Assembly (NCBI GenBank): GCA_963070105.1
Contig: OY718806.1
Location: forward strand, 6,469,865-6,533,864
From: Litomosoides sigmodontis
Taxonomy: Eukaryota > Nematoda > Chromadorea > Rhabditida > Onchocercidae
Reading direction: 5' to 3'
DNA length: 64,000 nt
Of the stretch, positions 37,000 to 51,131 are shown one piece after another (within the stretch, counting starts at the first letter, position 1; every line of letters starts with the position of its first letter). The notes beneath the pieces were generated by a model. That model was not told the origin of the DNA. It did not search any database and was given only the letters and a program-made list of their open reading frames with translations. The position numbers and the translations under genes are program-made.

Positions 37000-37780
37000 A
37001 CAGGGAATTTTGGAAGCGGTAACCTCAGGCAACCTATTGTTCCTTCATATATTGTTTAGCATGTTTCACTGCTGACGACAACAAAGATAGAAACATACTT
37101 CACGAAAGGTTCAGGTTATATGGAACAAAATTAGTATCACCAATTGCAGGATTGCAGTAAATCGGCAAAATTCATCAATCTCACTGATTTAATTCCGTTG
37201 TCTGGTGACACTGATGTCATTGATTTTAAACGCTTCAATCAGTAGTTCCACAAATATTGTAATATTTTCAGGGCATAATGTTGTTGCTGTACGCCAGTTT
37301 TTAATTCATGGCCGATTTTAGAGACTAGTTCAACATTCTTCGGTATTGTGATGAACCTAACTGATTTTCTGGTGGTGAAGCAATGCTGTGCAGCGAAGTG
37401 AACGAAGGTAACTTTCATGAGACAATTGGCTTTGAATATGCCCTTTAAGGCGAGAGTCAAACCGTTGTTTCTTTGTTGTGGATGAATGTAGAAGATGCAA
37501 TAGATGTCTTATCAGAAATTGTAGAGTTGGAAACGTGAAAGGAAGCAGTATAAGCTCTAATAACAATCTCATCCGGCTATATGAGAATGTTTAATTGTGC
37601 GCAAAAATACGGCGCATCTCCGATTTCTCTAAAAAGCACTGTTTATTCCTGAGATGTGAGCGCTAAAATGCCATGGCTTTTCCGTCGGTAAAATGCATAA
37701 GTCACTTTGAAGCTTAGACGTACTAGCGAAACGTACTGGAAAATCACCAAATTACCAAATAGGTGGAAGCGCATCTATTC
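37000..37780 (-). pseudogene. Coding-like fragments in three frames, probable pseudogene, family unknown
   Basis: Minus-strand pieces read like protein but in different frames. About 37720-37640 reads SDLCILPTEKPWHFSAHISG. About 37545-37460 reads SNSTISDKTSIASSTFIHNK. The longest, 37460-37242, reads CLMKVTFVHFAAQHCFTTRK then FITIPKNVELVSKIGHELK. About 37250-37150 continues in another frame as ELLIEAFKINDISVTRQRN. Stops and frame changes lie between them and no consistent splicing was found. The order is collinear, as expected for one decayed gene. Family unknown. Confidence 0.3.
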
Positions 37781-40700
37781 TTTACAGTCCAACTTCTTTT
37801 TTTGTTTTCGGCACACATTCTTCTTATATTCGCATAAATGATCATTACCAGCGTTCCGAATCGCATATATCTTCAAGGGATGAAAGGGTACATCATAATT
37901 GGATATTTTTCGATTAGTATTTGTTTCCATTTCATATTTATTTCACCTTGTGGCAGATCTTTTATTGACTACTTGAAAAAAACCGTTCTAGTTCTAGTTA
38001 CTAATCGAAGCATTCGTTCTAGTTAGCATTTGAATTAGCAGAGCTGTAAACAAAATGATTTTTGCTTAGGACTAGTTAAATGATATCAATTACGTAAAAA
38101 CTGCTGATATGAGCAAAGGAACTGTAATAGTTTTGAAAGCAATAGATTAGTAAAAACATTTTTTAGTACAAAGACGTATTACGTGAATTCCTACTACTAG
38201 CTATTGTAATTCGCTTAAACGTATTTCAAAGTGTACATTAAAAATATTTAGAGTAAATTATAGCTTATTGTCTTATAAGTGTTAAATACAGGTCTATTAT
38301 AAAGTAAGATTGCAGAAGTTCCGAAAAGGAGGCATAAGGTCGTAACGAGTTGAGTCGGAATGAGAAGCACAATGTAATTTTTTTATTTCACTGGACTGGC
38401 TGAGATTACGGATTCGGTTCCGATTATCATTGATTTTATTGAAGCTAAAGTCATAAGGGATGGAATGGCAATAAGTTTATTTGTAATCAGCGCACTTCAA
38501 TAGATGGTTAAATGAAGTATGCATCATTCCCAATAAACATAAGCGTAAGCGCCATTCATCCTACGAATACCATGTAGATTGATAGCATACGTCGTCGATT
38601 TTCCCTTAAACAGCTTGCTTGCTCGAAATGCTACACAATCATCGATTCCTGAAAGGAACTTAAGAACTCTGTGAGGAAGATATTCCGCATTAAAGACTTT
38701 ATAACATACAATGAAAAATTAGTCGTTGGAGCACTATTAATGACCCATAACACATCGAATGCGATGAAAATGCCGCAGTTTTTTATGGTACTGCTTAGAA
38801 AAAAGTGTAACGTTAAAGAAATTACCTGTCTGATGTCAATATTAAATTTCGATTGAATGGAGCACTTTGCTTTTTATTTCTTCACCCAATCTTTTTCCCC
38901 TTAATCAAAGTACATACGAAGAAGCGTTAATTCGGAACTCTCAGTTCAGATATGTGGTTGAAGAAAGACAAAAAACGGTTGTGGGAGAGAAATATTTCGC
39001 CGTAACTCGGAACCTTTGCTACTAAATCACAATCATTCTGGTAATTCACAAAGAAAAATATGATGCAATAGCATTAGATGTCATTACTGTCTGAATTAAC
39101 CAAAACATCCAATCACTTATGCTCTCATTTTTTTAGATCTTCATCTCGCTTCAACTGCCAAGATTTTTAGCACTAAGATCATATGACTTCAAGGGAACAT
39201 TTTATTACAAAAAATGATTAAAGTTCAAAATCCTGAAATTTTTCATCCATTTAATCCTTGTTGCCCCGGAGGTTGCAACCTGCATCGGTTATTCAAAATA
39301 ATATTCTAAAGAAATTTCTTTGTTGAGAATTATGTGCATGAAAGTATACGCGAGTTTTGCAACCCTTTAACACAATCGTTTGGCGAATCCCAATTCGAGA
39401 ACGAAGATCTAAATCATATTAGATACCTGAGCCGTATTGTATAAGACTGTAGATGTCAGCCACGTCCAATAGTTCAGATTTTTAAATTTCATCCTGCATT
39501 TTTAGTGATGGGAAAATGCTGTCTTCATTTTTACATTAAAGTGTCTGCTCTCTTTTTTGGCATTTAGTTATTATGTCTTCAAATTAGGGCAATAAAATTT
39601 CTATGGCACTTCTACGTTTAAATATGTTTTATCGACTACTTCAGCCGAATATGATTATTAATTGAGATAAGCTTTATTTTGTCTCCAATGTACTAGTTGT
39701 ATGGTTGAGGAACACAATTGATTTTCCTTTCCATAACACAAAAACACAATGAAGATGGCCAGATCAATAAGGATTGTTTGCCTAAAATTGCTATTTTTGG
39801 TGAACGAAATGAAATTCGTTTAAATGAGAGGAGTCAGGAAGTGTAAGACATATATTTTCAGTTCAGCTATAGGCTAAATTTTATTTAGAAAGTTAGTACG
39901 CCCTGATTGCAATATCTCAAATGATTTACATTTAAAATAATATTTGAAACTAACTTTTCGAAGCTCAAACTACTGCTTTTAACGTTATGTTACCACTTGC
40001 CTAGCATCAGTTTGCATTTTACGAACACTGAAGAGTTCTTATCAGTAAAAAATCAGGGCACAACCCATTTTTTGATGCATAACATTAAATGCGTACGATT
40101 TACGTCATCTGTGTCCATTCATACAACTGATGCTATTGTTATTTACCGCAATATTTTTTGCTTCATAACAATAAAATCTCTACCAGAAAAGTCTGTAAGC
40201 AACTTGTTTTTCTAATTTTTTCGAATGTTTTTCTACTATAGTTTTTATACAGGAACCAAACTGAATCACTAATAAATTAAATTCGATAATTTTCAAAAAT
40301 TCATAACAAATCAGGTAAAAGAACTTTTTAGTCTTTATTATTTCGTCACTTATCTGGAAGAATGCTAATTGAAGTGCTAAATATTTAGCAGTAAAAAAAT
40401 CCCCGAGCTAAAACTTTAAAATATCTAACCACTAACATGATTTTAAAAATTTTAAGAAATATCTACTTATTAGGAACTGCTCGGGAAACACACTTCAACA
40501 TGATTGTTGTAATTTTTGCAGTGTGTCAGGTGATTAACCGCGGAGAATTTGAAGTTCATGACTGGTATAAAAAATAGCAGGATGGGGTCGCACTACATGA
40601 CAGCAACTAGCGGATTATCTCCCCTCAACAAGCATATTTTTAGGCTTCCAACGATATGCTAAAAGATTTATGTCGTTTTTGCCGTTCTACCCACTAATTG

Positions 40701-43700
40701 CCTGGTCGATGACCGCATGAACTGTACACCAAAGGGATGCGATTGAGTAATTACTGAAAAGAGTTCTCAAATTAGAGGTGTAGCCAGTGAACTGAAACAA
40801 TAACTAGCTTCAATCATAATACTAACCAGATTTAGCCATCGGTTAGAGAGCCAAATTGATAGGTACGATAACAATTGTCTTATCATAATGATTTGCATAC
40901 TATTACTATTATATGACAATAATACTTGCAATGTTAGCAACTTCGTTTTTCTTCTTCAATTTCTTCTCTTTCATTTTTCAAGTAGTTGCATCATTGCTCT
41001 TTTGCTTTTGGTAATTTACTATATATCTTCGAAAAATAAGCAAGCCGTTAATTAGCTATCTGCTCTACTTCATAACAACTTCCAAGATCTGACTTCGTTA
41101 TTCAAAAGCTATCAGTTATTTTGGACATTTAAATGTGCTCCTGGCACTTTGACATTTTTTCGTTGAAATCAGCGGGATCCAAACTTAGGTTTATTAATTT
41201 ATTCGATATTGGTCCTGAATAATCGCTTTGTCTGAAAAATGCTAATATTAGTATTTTTTCGAAGTCAGGAATTTTTCGTCATAGCATGACTTAGGTGGAT
41301 GATAACAAAATGTTGAGGTGTCATTGATGCTGGGAGCAATTTGTCAGTTTTCATCATATGTCACAGTGAGTGCTTATTTGTTTGATGGGAACCTGATAAG
41401 AAATGATTGGAGTACCTTGACACAATTACGTCAAACTATGACATATAGATAAGCAATCATGATACTGAGGGCATAAAGCCTACCTCACCGTATTCTCTAA
41501 CTCCATGGTCTCTTTTCATAACTCAAAATTACAGTGAATTACTGAATTAATTATTTGTATAATTAGAATCATTTTTAAAGCTTAAAATTTAATGCGCAAG
41601 ATTCTTACGCCGAAATTCGAAATGTATTCAAAAACTGTCACATTTAAAATGCAAAATGTATGTACTAATTGCAATTCACTGTTTTAAACAACGACATTTA
41701 AAATTTTGATGGAGAAACAATTAAACCCTACGCCAACGTAATTTATTACTTCTCGCTTATCTTTCTGTCTGAACTGTTTTTCGAACTTCATTTCTGAGTA
41801 ATTCATTCAGATTTAAAATTTCTCTATCCGATTTTCTTAAATAATCGACCAGAGAAATTCCTGGAAAGGAACAAAACTCTTCTATTTAGGCAGTCGACTT
41901 GATTTTTGTTCATTGCTTTGATACGACAGTTTGACAGTTTGGTTGGCATTTGGTCCCTAAACACACCATGAGCTGCAATCAACGAATCATATGCAACAAA
42001 TCATAGTTTCTGTGTATCTGTCAATCAGTCTGTCTTAAATTACAGCGACTGATTAATTAGCCACTTGTGTATGACATATGCAAACTTGAAGCCTGTCATT
42101 TTCTCTACAGTAATAAGTCTCGAAAGTTGGACTTTTTAATAATCTCTCATTAATAGGCAGACTCCATTAACTCCTGATGACAAGCCGAGTGTTACATTTT
42201 TATCATGAGTATTGCACTAATATTGTTACAGACAGGCCTTTTTCGTTGTGTAACTTGTCTTTAGAATTATAGCTAACTTGTCTTTAGAATTATAGCCTAC
42301 TTGGATAAAATTTTCATAAATTTATAAAGCTTTAGCTAGGAAAAGGTACGTAGGAAATTAGCGGTTTTACTCAATGAAAAGGATATGAAAAACACATGAG
42401 TAATACGAATATGTCGGGAATGCCATTTTAAATTTATTGGATTGCGAAGAGAAAGGAAGAAATGGATAAACATGGATTAGAGGGATTAGCATTTAAGCTC
42501 GTTATTAGCATAGCAATGTACCTCTTAACATTGCTATATGCTTTTCAAGCCAATATCACCGGCCCGTCCAAGCAGCACATTCCGCAAATCTAACTGATAA
42601 ACTGTATAACAAATCAAAAAGTGCCTTAAATTCAAATAAATCCATCGCTTTCTGCAAAAGAATTTAAGACTCGTTTTCAGGATAATAAATTGTAGATTCT
42701 TCTACTACACCGCTTTACTTTCTGCAATTTTTTTAAAATAAATGACGAATAGTAAAAGACGATTACTTTCTGGTTTGGTTTAATAAGCAGAAAAAGTTGT
42801 TAAGTTCATTGTTGTACCAATTACATTTCAATATTATGTAGTAAATAACTGGAATGATTATCACAATCAATTTAAAAGCAAAAACTTTATCAAGATTAAT
42901 TTTTTTCACCATGAGTGGAGTAAAATCAATAAAAACTACAAATTTTCCGTGAACAGTGTTGATGTGGAAGTAATCCTATTTAGATTTAATATCATGCGGT
43001 TTGAAGCGCGGAAATCTTAGTTTGTCTATAACTCTATTTTAAGAAACGGCAGGATACTTAACCAAGGAAAAAATATGCATGTACTATGCGATACCTTAGC
43101 TTTTTGACTGCTCAAAATGCTGTTCCTCAGAACTGAAACAATGTTTTTGGTTGGAATTTATTAAATGATAGCTAGAAGCAAACGCTGCTGAAAATCCCAT
43201 TGAGACAAAGTTGAAAAGAGCCTGGTGATTTCAAGATAAGTATAAAGGCCAAGAAGATGACATTCTGTTAATTGCTTTAGGGTCAATAACAGTTATGGAA
43301 TTTGTCATTTTATAAGTTTTAGCTAAGAGGAAAGGGACGTATGATAGATAGAGATGGAGAGGGTTGAGCGAGGACAACAAACAACGATCGCACCATCCAA
43401 CTGATTTAATGAATTTTTTTTCATTTTGTGAAAATTTGTAAATTTTGGGTATGTTTGTACATAGTTTAGCAGATTGTTTAGTGAGCATTTTTTGAATTTT
43501 ACAATAAAATTCACAAGAAATAAATAGGTACCATATGGAAGAGAGGATGATAGAGAAGGATAGTTACTGAGAAAGGTGAATAAACAGTCTATATCAGAAT
43601 TTCAAGCTTGATGAAATGGATAATATAAGTTCGAGCACTCATAAGCGCGTTGCTCGTCACTTAAATAGCCAAAAGATAACTCTGATTGAGGACAGTGGAA

Positions 43701-43750
43701 ATGTAAAAAGAGAAAATGGGCAGAGCTCCAAGTGCACACTTGTAGGGCAG
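37781..43750. other. Long non-coding stretch, no gene supported
   Basis: About 6 kb of AT-rich DNA with only short chance frames. It contains the 23-base perfect tandem duplication at 42251-42296. No exon with paired splice sites was found. Confidence 0.5.
42251..42296. repeat. Perfect tandem duplication of 23 bases
   Basis: The unit at 42251-42273 (TAACTTGTCTTTAG followed by AATTATAGC) is repeated exactly at 42274-42296. Confidence 0.9.
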
Positions 43751-43983
43751 GAGTCCCACGAATACGGTAACTGTCTGTAACTGATTGGTCTATCTCACCT
43801 TCACTCGTCTGCTCTATTGGCTCCCCAACACAATGCTGAACATTCGTCCCAACAAACCTGTGAACGACTTTGCGTTCAAAACTAAAAGCTTACGTTGGAG
43901 GCGTTGCGGCTTGCGCTGCGTACATGCATATATGTATGCTACTGCTGCCTATGACACAGAAAAGAAGGCGAATTTGTAGACAT

Positions 43984-43985
<2 letters not shown>
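43751..43985. promoter_or_regulatory. Possible promoter region with inverted CCAAT boxes
   Basis: A locally GC-richer stretch with two ATTGG (inverted CCAAT) motifs, near 43775 and 43818, next to a CA repeat. No TATA box or start exon is tied to it. Position and composition are the only support, so this is a weak call. Confidence 0.15.
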
Positions 43986-43990
<5 letters not shown>

Positions 43991-44036
<46 letters not shown>

Positions 44037-44052
44037 ACACACACACACACAT
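43991..44052. repeat. (CA)n microsatellite
   Basis: About 30 CA units, interrupted once by TA near 44031, followed by ATACATACA. Open frames of Thr/His or Cys/Val repeats here come from the repeat. Confidence 0.95.
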
Positions 44053-45809
44053 ACATACAACATGCACATGCACACTAGGATCGAATGATACAAGACGGTG
44101 CGTTGGAACAATCCTTTTTTAGACGTTACTCATTTCCGCTACTTCGATTTATCCTGGTAAATCTTTTCTACCAATTTCATTTGCCAAATTTTTCTCTGAA
44201 TTCAAAGATGGGAAATTTTAAAATGACCGAAGAGCCACACGAAATAACTTTTCAAAGCGTCCGTTTTCAGCACCAACTGATGCCCCACTGGTAGGTTGTC
44301 TTTTTGGGCCACAGTGCTATTTAGTTGCAAAAAAATTATGCATTCACAAATAAAATAATGTAGGAAGAAAAGAATACCTCTCAACGTAATTGGTGAAGCA
44401 GAAATGACTGCACAGCTCACATACAGACATCGAAGATACGCCTGATTAGGCCTTTCGTCTCTCGCGTGTCGGTTCACTTAGTTTTTAGTGAAATCATTTG
44501 ATTTCACGCGTGAACTGCCAGCCCTTTCATTTTCTTCCAAATACACACCATCAGTGGCAGCAGCAGGAGGAGAGCAGGAGTAGTAGCATCATCATCGTCA
44601 TCTCCAGCCTCGTTATTCTGTCAGCTATCACTTCCATTTTGTCGGAATCTGCTTACCTAGGTATTTTCCATGGTCGTCGCAAGCCTGCACAATTCACTAT
44701 CCTTTCGAAACAGCTATTATCAACGGACGGCAGATTATATACGCTTATAACGATGCCATACCCTTTCTCAGTTCAACAATATATCTTAAGTTTTGTTGAA
44801 CGAAGAATAACATTCGTTAAATCAATCCTATATTATTATTCTAACGCAGAGAAGTGCCACGGAGTAATTGCGTTATTGAGCACTAAATTCTTATTCACTT
44901 CAAGATCCATGAAAAACTTCAAAATATCGTCATTTCTTCTATTTTGTATATTTTCGTGCTGAACACTTCTATTTTTCAAAAATGTTCTTTGTTTTGTTAA
45001 CTAAACTTTCCATAAGTTCGAAAAACATTCAACCTTTTCAGTGCAGTTTGAAAGCTAAAGTTGATTTGAAGCTCTCATATAAATTTGTCACTTTTTCATA
45101 ACCTGATAAATTATTATTGTAATAACGACCATCCATGCTTCTGCAGCCATTTCACAGAGAATTATACTGTATTCTAAATTCTCATATTTCATCTATAATT
45201 TTGCACCTTAGAACAAAATGCTTCAGGTTCTTTTGAAATATCATCCTTTATACTTGTTACCAGCAAGGCACTGCGAAAGGTCGCAACAAAAGTCATTTGT
45301 AATCACGATGATATATTTTGGCAAATGCTTGCTTACATTTGCATTCTGTATCATGTGTGTGTTACATTGGCGATACAATTATGCTTCATATTTTCTACTT
45401 TTAATTTATTCTAACTGGACTTTCAGTCACTTTTTGAAGTGATTCTCCTGATTAATCCATTTATTCAAAAAATTACCTCACATAATTTCGAAATATACAG
45501 GAGTGACAATGCTCGCCCGTTGCAACAGGCAGAGCCAATGTGACTGGTAGGTGCGCAGTAACTAATGCCGAATACCATTCATTATCCTTGCTGTCCACTG
45601 CTTCCATCATACGTACACTGTCGTTATTCAAAAATGCAGTTGCATCAATCTTCTTGACAAGTACTCATTTCAATGAGATTGAACTGACGTAATCTTATTG
45701 CTTATATAGGAATACGCTTAATAATTTAAGCTATTTCTGCATTCTAACAAATAATAAGGTGTTCTCAGCTTATTCAGCATGATTTCATCTTTCCTACTGT
45801 ATCCTTCAG
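44053..45809. other. No gene supported
   Basis: Contains the 12-base palindrome TTCACGCGTGAA near 44504 and a moderately GC-rich stretch to about 44700. A 154-codon plus frame at 44498-44962 lacks an ATG start and reads like untranslated sequence in its second half. Nothing firm. Confidence 0.35.
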
Positions 45810-45967
45810 GTGATTGGAAAAGGAGTGATTGAGTGTGTTCGCAGTAGCTCCAGCAGCACGGGCTGTGGTTACTTCGATAACAGCAGCCTGTCGACGTAGT
45901 GTTCAATCGATGTCTTATGTTGCTTTCACAGCTGAACATGACCAGAACGTAATGCCGTGTAACCGAG
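45810..45967 (+). CDS. Possible exon with good splice sites, protein unknown
   Basis: A good acceptor (CCTTCAG, ends 45809) and a good donor (CGAG|GTGAGA at 45968) bound 158 bases. Two readings compete. One runs VIGKGVIECVRSSSSSTGCG and stops at 45899, as a C-terminal exon would. The other opens after a stop and runs through RSVQSMSYVAFTAEHDQNV to the donor. The choice cannot be made without transcripts, and no neighbouring exon was found. Confidence 0.25.
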
Positions 45968-48900
45968 GTGAGAATTTTGCCTTAGCTAATGTTTTCTTAA
46001 CTTCTCTTCCCTTTACATCCAGATGTCTTTACTTTTCCGATAATTTAAAAAAGGGCATTTTCGCCTCCATTAGAAATAAGCACAGTATTTCCGCCCAGAA
46101 AATTATTTATTATTATTATTCTACTACTTTACTAAAATTTTTTCAAGTTTCTCCATGCGCTAATTTTTCTTCTACTTTCTGTTTCAAAGCAGCCGAAAGT
46201 CCTTCATGAAAATTTTGAAAATTTCTTATACTTCTTATTTCTCTGAATGCAAAATCTCAACACGAAAGTTAAAAAAAAGCTGCAGTTTTCACAACTTTGA
46301 GTATTACTATGCAACTCAATTTTATTTAACACGAGTTTGCCATTCAGAAAATTCGAGTTTTAATATTTCTTTAAAAATATCTATAATATTAATATGCTTT
46401 GAATGAGGACCATATATTCATCACTCGATTTTCTCTTTGTGAATTTTTTCTTGAGAATAACCCAGTCAGCTAATTGCACAAATATCCAAATTAGCTTCCA
46501 CATACAAAATGTAAGAAGTAGTGTGTGATACAAAGAGAGCCGAGTTCTTCATCTGCATTATTTAAACTAGGCGTTAGTCACAGCATCATAGAATTAATTT
46601 AATTTTGATATTCTCTCGGGGATTCGTCTCACCGGCTATTCATTCCTTTTCCTTTCACTAAATGACATTCATGAAACGGATAACACATATAGAATTTCAA
46701 TTTACAGAAAAGCAAAATTTTAAATCAGCATTTGAAAAATGTGTAGTTAGTTTTCTTTTTTGTTAAAGAAAGTTGTGGAGCAAATTTTGACTTCCACAAT
46801 AATCCATGAATCAATCACTGTCAGTCTCGCATAGCCATTCATTTCATTATTATTAATACCATCCGCTTTAACCAAAAAAAAAAAAACTCAAGTGTAAGAT
46901 CTTTTGCACCATACTTTGTTGTATTTATTAATTTTTGTTTTTTTGCATTACACTTAGAATACGAAATCAGTTACCGGTATTTGTAATACATGTATCGTAC
47001 ATTAGATATTCTACTGCTCTCGGAAAATTTTGATCAAAAAAAATGCGGAATTTTGTCTCCCGCATGGCATACTAAATATCAACGCTTGCTCCGGATAATC
47101 ATAGATTTAGATTAAATCTACCCTCATTGGATATAAGGGATGATGATTGCTATTATTAATATTCATATTGTTTTCACCATTCATTCCTTCTTTTGTCACA
47201 TTACTACAGCGTTGAAATTTTGTCCCCCAATTTTTTCAACTTAACGAGCTTCATTTTTTATTATTTAGAAGCATTCTTGATTTATGACGGCTCATTTGAT
47301 TCGTCTCATTTCATTATGAAAAACCGTATAATTATGAAAAATTGGAAGCATCGTGGCACCAGCCTTTATTTTTCCTCCTTCATATTTGCGCTTTAGATGG
47401 ATTTGCAAATGCATAGTGTTCATTTCGTTTTCTGCTTCAAGCAAAAAGCTTTTGTCTTTAACTGCTTTCGCTTTTTCTTCCTCTCTCTTTCTATATATGT
47501 TATCATGTTGAAATTTTGAATATAACAGTTAAATCGAAGAAAGTAGTAGTTGGAACTTGAGGGCAAATTTTTCCAAGCAAAAGGATGATAATGGATAATT
47601 TGGGCGTCTTTGAAAGGTTTTTTTTGTGAAAATTTAACATTTGACAAAAACCGTTACGAATGAAAGATTTAACGATGTACGGAAGTGGTAGGTTGTGTTC
47701 CAAGAACTATCTATGGACTGCATTGTTAACAAATTGCCAATTGTCGTCTAGCAGTATTTCTGAGGACTCACATAAATCACAAACCAGTTTTCTTTGGTTC
47801 TTGAAAAGCGTTTGAATTCAAGTTAAAGTATACTTAATTCGGGTATCTTTTATTAGCTTACTTTATTAGCTTTGCAATGGGCTTTAACTCTTATAAAAGA
47901 CATATACATAAATCAAAATATTATAAGTACATATTTAAGCAAAAATATAATATAAATTTGTGTTTATTTGTCGAACGTCCAGTTAATGAAATATGAGAAT
48001 AAGAGCCTTCTTTTCAAAAATTCTCGTTGTGCAGAGGTATACTCTTAGATCAAGGTAGCACAATGAAATCGGTATGTTTTTAGTAAAATGCAAAATAAAC
48101 CCAAGTCTTCGATTATTAGTTCTAGCCAAGTTCAGTTAAACTACACTAATTAATTCAAAAAATTGGGCTGTGAAACGTGAATTCAGCTGTATCTAAAACT
48201 TTCCATCAGTAGTTCTCCAAGTTATCATCATAGAGTGAGCAATCACTCATATGCACATTCCAAGTTTCTTCTCTGTAGAAAAAGTAATTTTGCTATCAAA
48301 AATTATCCCATCAAATCATCCTTCCCTTCTGCCTTAATATTAATCTGTTGACACTAAAATCTGAAGCGTTTATCAGTTGTTCATCATGAGATCTAGAATT
48401 TCAATTAACATGAAGGTGTGCTGCATTTTGACATGTTTTGCTAGGAGTAATTGATTGACCGACCGGTCGGTGAAGTTGATTGAATGGGTGGTAAAAGAAA
48501 TATTCATTAGCACTATCGTTAAAACTGAGAGGTGATGAGAGAGAGAGAGACCGTTGTAGTAATGTTTGAAATGTTCTGAAAACGTGAGAACATGATGAAT
48601 GGTAGTGGCAGCCGATCATGCGATCATACGGTTGTTACTAACTGTTGTTCTCTTCATCTTCGAACCGGCTAATTTTCCAGTTTTTACCCTGAAATTTACG
48701 ACAACGACAATGAGTTTTGTGACACGGGAAGGAATTGATGGCAGTGAACGAGTTTGCCCTTCTGGCATTAACTGATGGCCAACGCGTCGGAGGCACTTTG
48801 ACAACGAACCACCCAATATCGTTTGCTATCGCTTTGTTAGAGGTCGCAGCAAACCCATTCAAATCGAAAAAATAAGAAGGAACAAATCATAAATCTGTAC

Positions 48901-50975
48901 AAAGAAACTAAAATGCCTTTTAGAAACGTTTTGTATCTTGCTTTGTGCAATTTTTTGCAAGCAAATGCTAGATGGACTGAGAGTTGTGCTTTTTTTATTT
49001 CCATTATTAAATTAAGGTGAAAGGGATCAGTAAGATCAAATTAAGAGTCTTCCTTTGCACAAAAATTTGAAATGTTTTGTTTATCAGATATTATTAACGG
49101 AAAGTCATCGGTATTAAAGTGTGATGGTTGTAGAACAAACCACAACTAAGCCGGTAAGTGATTCTAAGTAACCATAAGGTTATTTTAGGATAGGCAGGTT
49201 AGTTCGATATATTGCTACTATTCAGCAATGCCAAGGTAATGCAATGACATTCGGCCTTTCTAATAATTCTATAATAAAAAAAGAAGCAAATAAACATAGC
49301 CAGGTCATGTTGGGGTACTGTATGATGATGCCGGAGGTGTAGGTGTGAAATAGGGATGAATTGGATTGTGTGGATTGGCGTGGGCCATTATGTAGAGTGA
49401 TATGTAAATAATGGGGAAGGTATCTGGGATAGAATTTCGGTTTGAAAGGTATGTCGGTGAGGTGAAAGGTAAAGGGGGATACGACTCAAATGAGAAGAAA
49501 GGCCATTATGATGATTGAGTTGTGCTCTCTCGTAGTAATAGATTAGAGTTATTTCACTGAAAATAAACCGTCGGTGATGATAGATATCCAATACTACCAA
49601 ACAAGGACAGAGCCCTAAAATTAAATACCTCTTTGGCCCAGGTTTCCTTTAATATTCTCCAAAATTGTGCTACTCCTACTTCGATTATTCACTTTATTTT
49701 CACGCTGTCTCTTCAAACATGGTCTCCACTTCTCAACATCCGGAATTTCAAGCATTTTATAATAGTAAATAAAGTTGCATAATGAAAAGTGCATGCGTAA
49801 GAAACTACTGCAATTTCTCTTAAAATATGATAGAGTTAAAATCATATACGACTGATAAGTATTGTTATCACATCACTGTCTAATAGGAAGAGAAAGAAAA
49901 ATGCTTTTTATTAAGCTTAAATTATAAAATTCAGATTAATGGGTTATAAAAATGGTTGGATTTATTCTATGACAAAATATAAGTCAATTAATCAAATTGT
50001 TCTACTAATTTAGCAATTTTTCAAAAGTGGTAGATGTTCCTATTTAATAGCAATATTCCAACAAATGGAAAGTTCTGAAAAAAAAAACAGAAAAAATAAT
50101 AACTCTTTTCTATCAAGCTATAAAGGTGAAAACGAATCTCCAATTCGTACTTGTGCTTTTTGACTGGAACAATTGATGAGATTAGCTGTATTAACTAACT
50201 TCTGGATCAGATCCTTCCCAAGCACTGATCACCTCCTGTCATTTTATTGCTATGTGTTATTGTTATATTTTGCCCAGTCAAAAGCAAGAGTTAATTAAAA
50301 CATGCTTATAAAAGCGTTTATTCACTGCTACCGTAATCCACTTAAGAACTGAACAGTGGCCTCCATCTTTTTTGTATTACGCGACTTCTGCAGAAGAAAT
50401 CAGCAAACTTTCAGCAAGCTGAAAAGAAACCCATGGACACATGCTTGAGCTACAAGAAAATTTTGTGGCTTTTCAAATTCTTACTCCTTGAAAATTTTTT
50501 CTTGATTTGTTTAGTAAAAGAAGTGAAAACAAGTGGAAGGAAAATAGGCAGTACGCATGTAATAAAACGAATTTCATCTGTAAGAGAAATTCGAAATCAT
50601 AGCATTTCTGAATTATTCGTTAATTGTCAATCATAGTTCTAGAACAATAATTTAAATTTAGTGCTTTTTTTGAACTAAAGCAAGTTACACATCTATCAGT
50701 ATATTTAATGTAAAATTTCCATTCAGAAATCACGGTAAATAAATTTGGATTTTTGTGATTTGCTGTTATGCTACCACTACCTTTAAATTATCTGTTTTTC
50801 AATCTTTGGAATTTTAAATTAATTAAAATTAAAAAACTTATCGGTCCTCTCTTAAAGCAAGGAAAAGTGTGTAAGCATCTCAAGTTGTGAGCATTGTAAT
50901 GAAGACGATGAGCAATGATTGCATGCATTGCGTGGTAAAAAGTACTTTGTCCAATTTCTCGCTGCAACCGGACAG
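45968..50975. other. No gene supported
   Basis: AT-rich, with a short GA repeat at 48539-48552. Overlapping minus frames at 48616-48862 are slightly GC-richer but have no convincing start, splice site or family resemblance. Confidence 0.4.
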
Positions 50976-51131
50976 TTAGCTCACCGGGAAATGATTGATG
51001 GGAGCTCCTGAGAGCGCCTTATCATTTGGAAGGGGACCCCCCATGGCTGGAGCAGATTCCATGGCGGCTACTGTTTTCACACTGACCATCGCATCATCGG
51101 TGGGATCTTCATCACCAAACCATGAGGTCCA
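50976..51131 (-). CDS. Possible 3' exon, protein unknown
   Basis: A GC-rich island in AT-rich DNA. The minus frame from 51131 reads TSWFGDEDPTDDAMVSVKTV then PLPNDKALSGAPINHFPVS and stops at 50978-50976. A good donor (GTGAGC) also occurs after NHFP at 50984, so it could be an internal exon. The upstream acceptor is unclear: only GATGAAG or more distant AGs are available. The plus strand offers a rival 28-codon frame starting ATG near 51043. Base composition and residue make-up favour coding, but the family is unknown. Confidence 0.3.
   Translation of the reverse strand, partial: WTSWFGDEDPTDDAMVSVKTVAAMESAPAMGGPLPNDKALSGAPINHFPVS

Noticed and set aside
44498..44962. 154-codon plus-strand frame
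   Set aside because: Begins without an ATG, has no consistent splice sites and its second half reads like untranslated AT-rich sequence.
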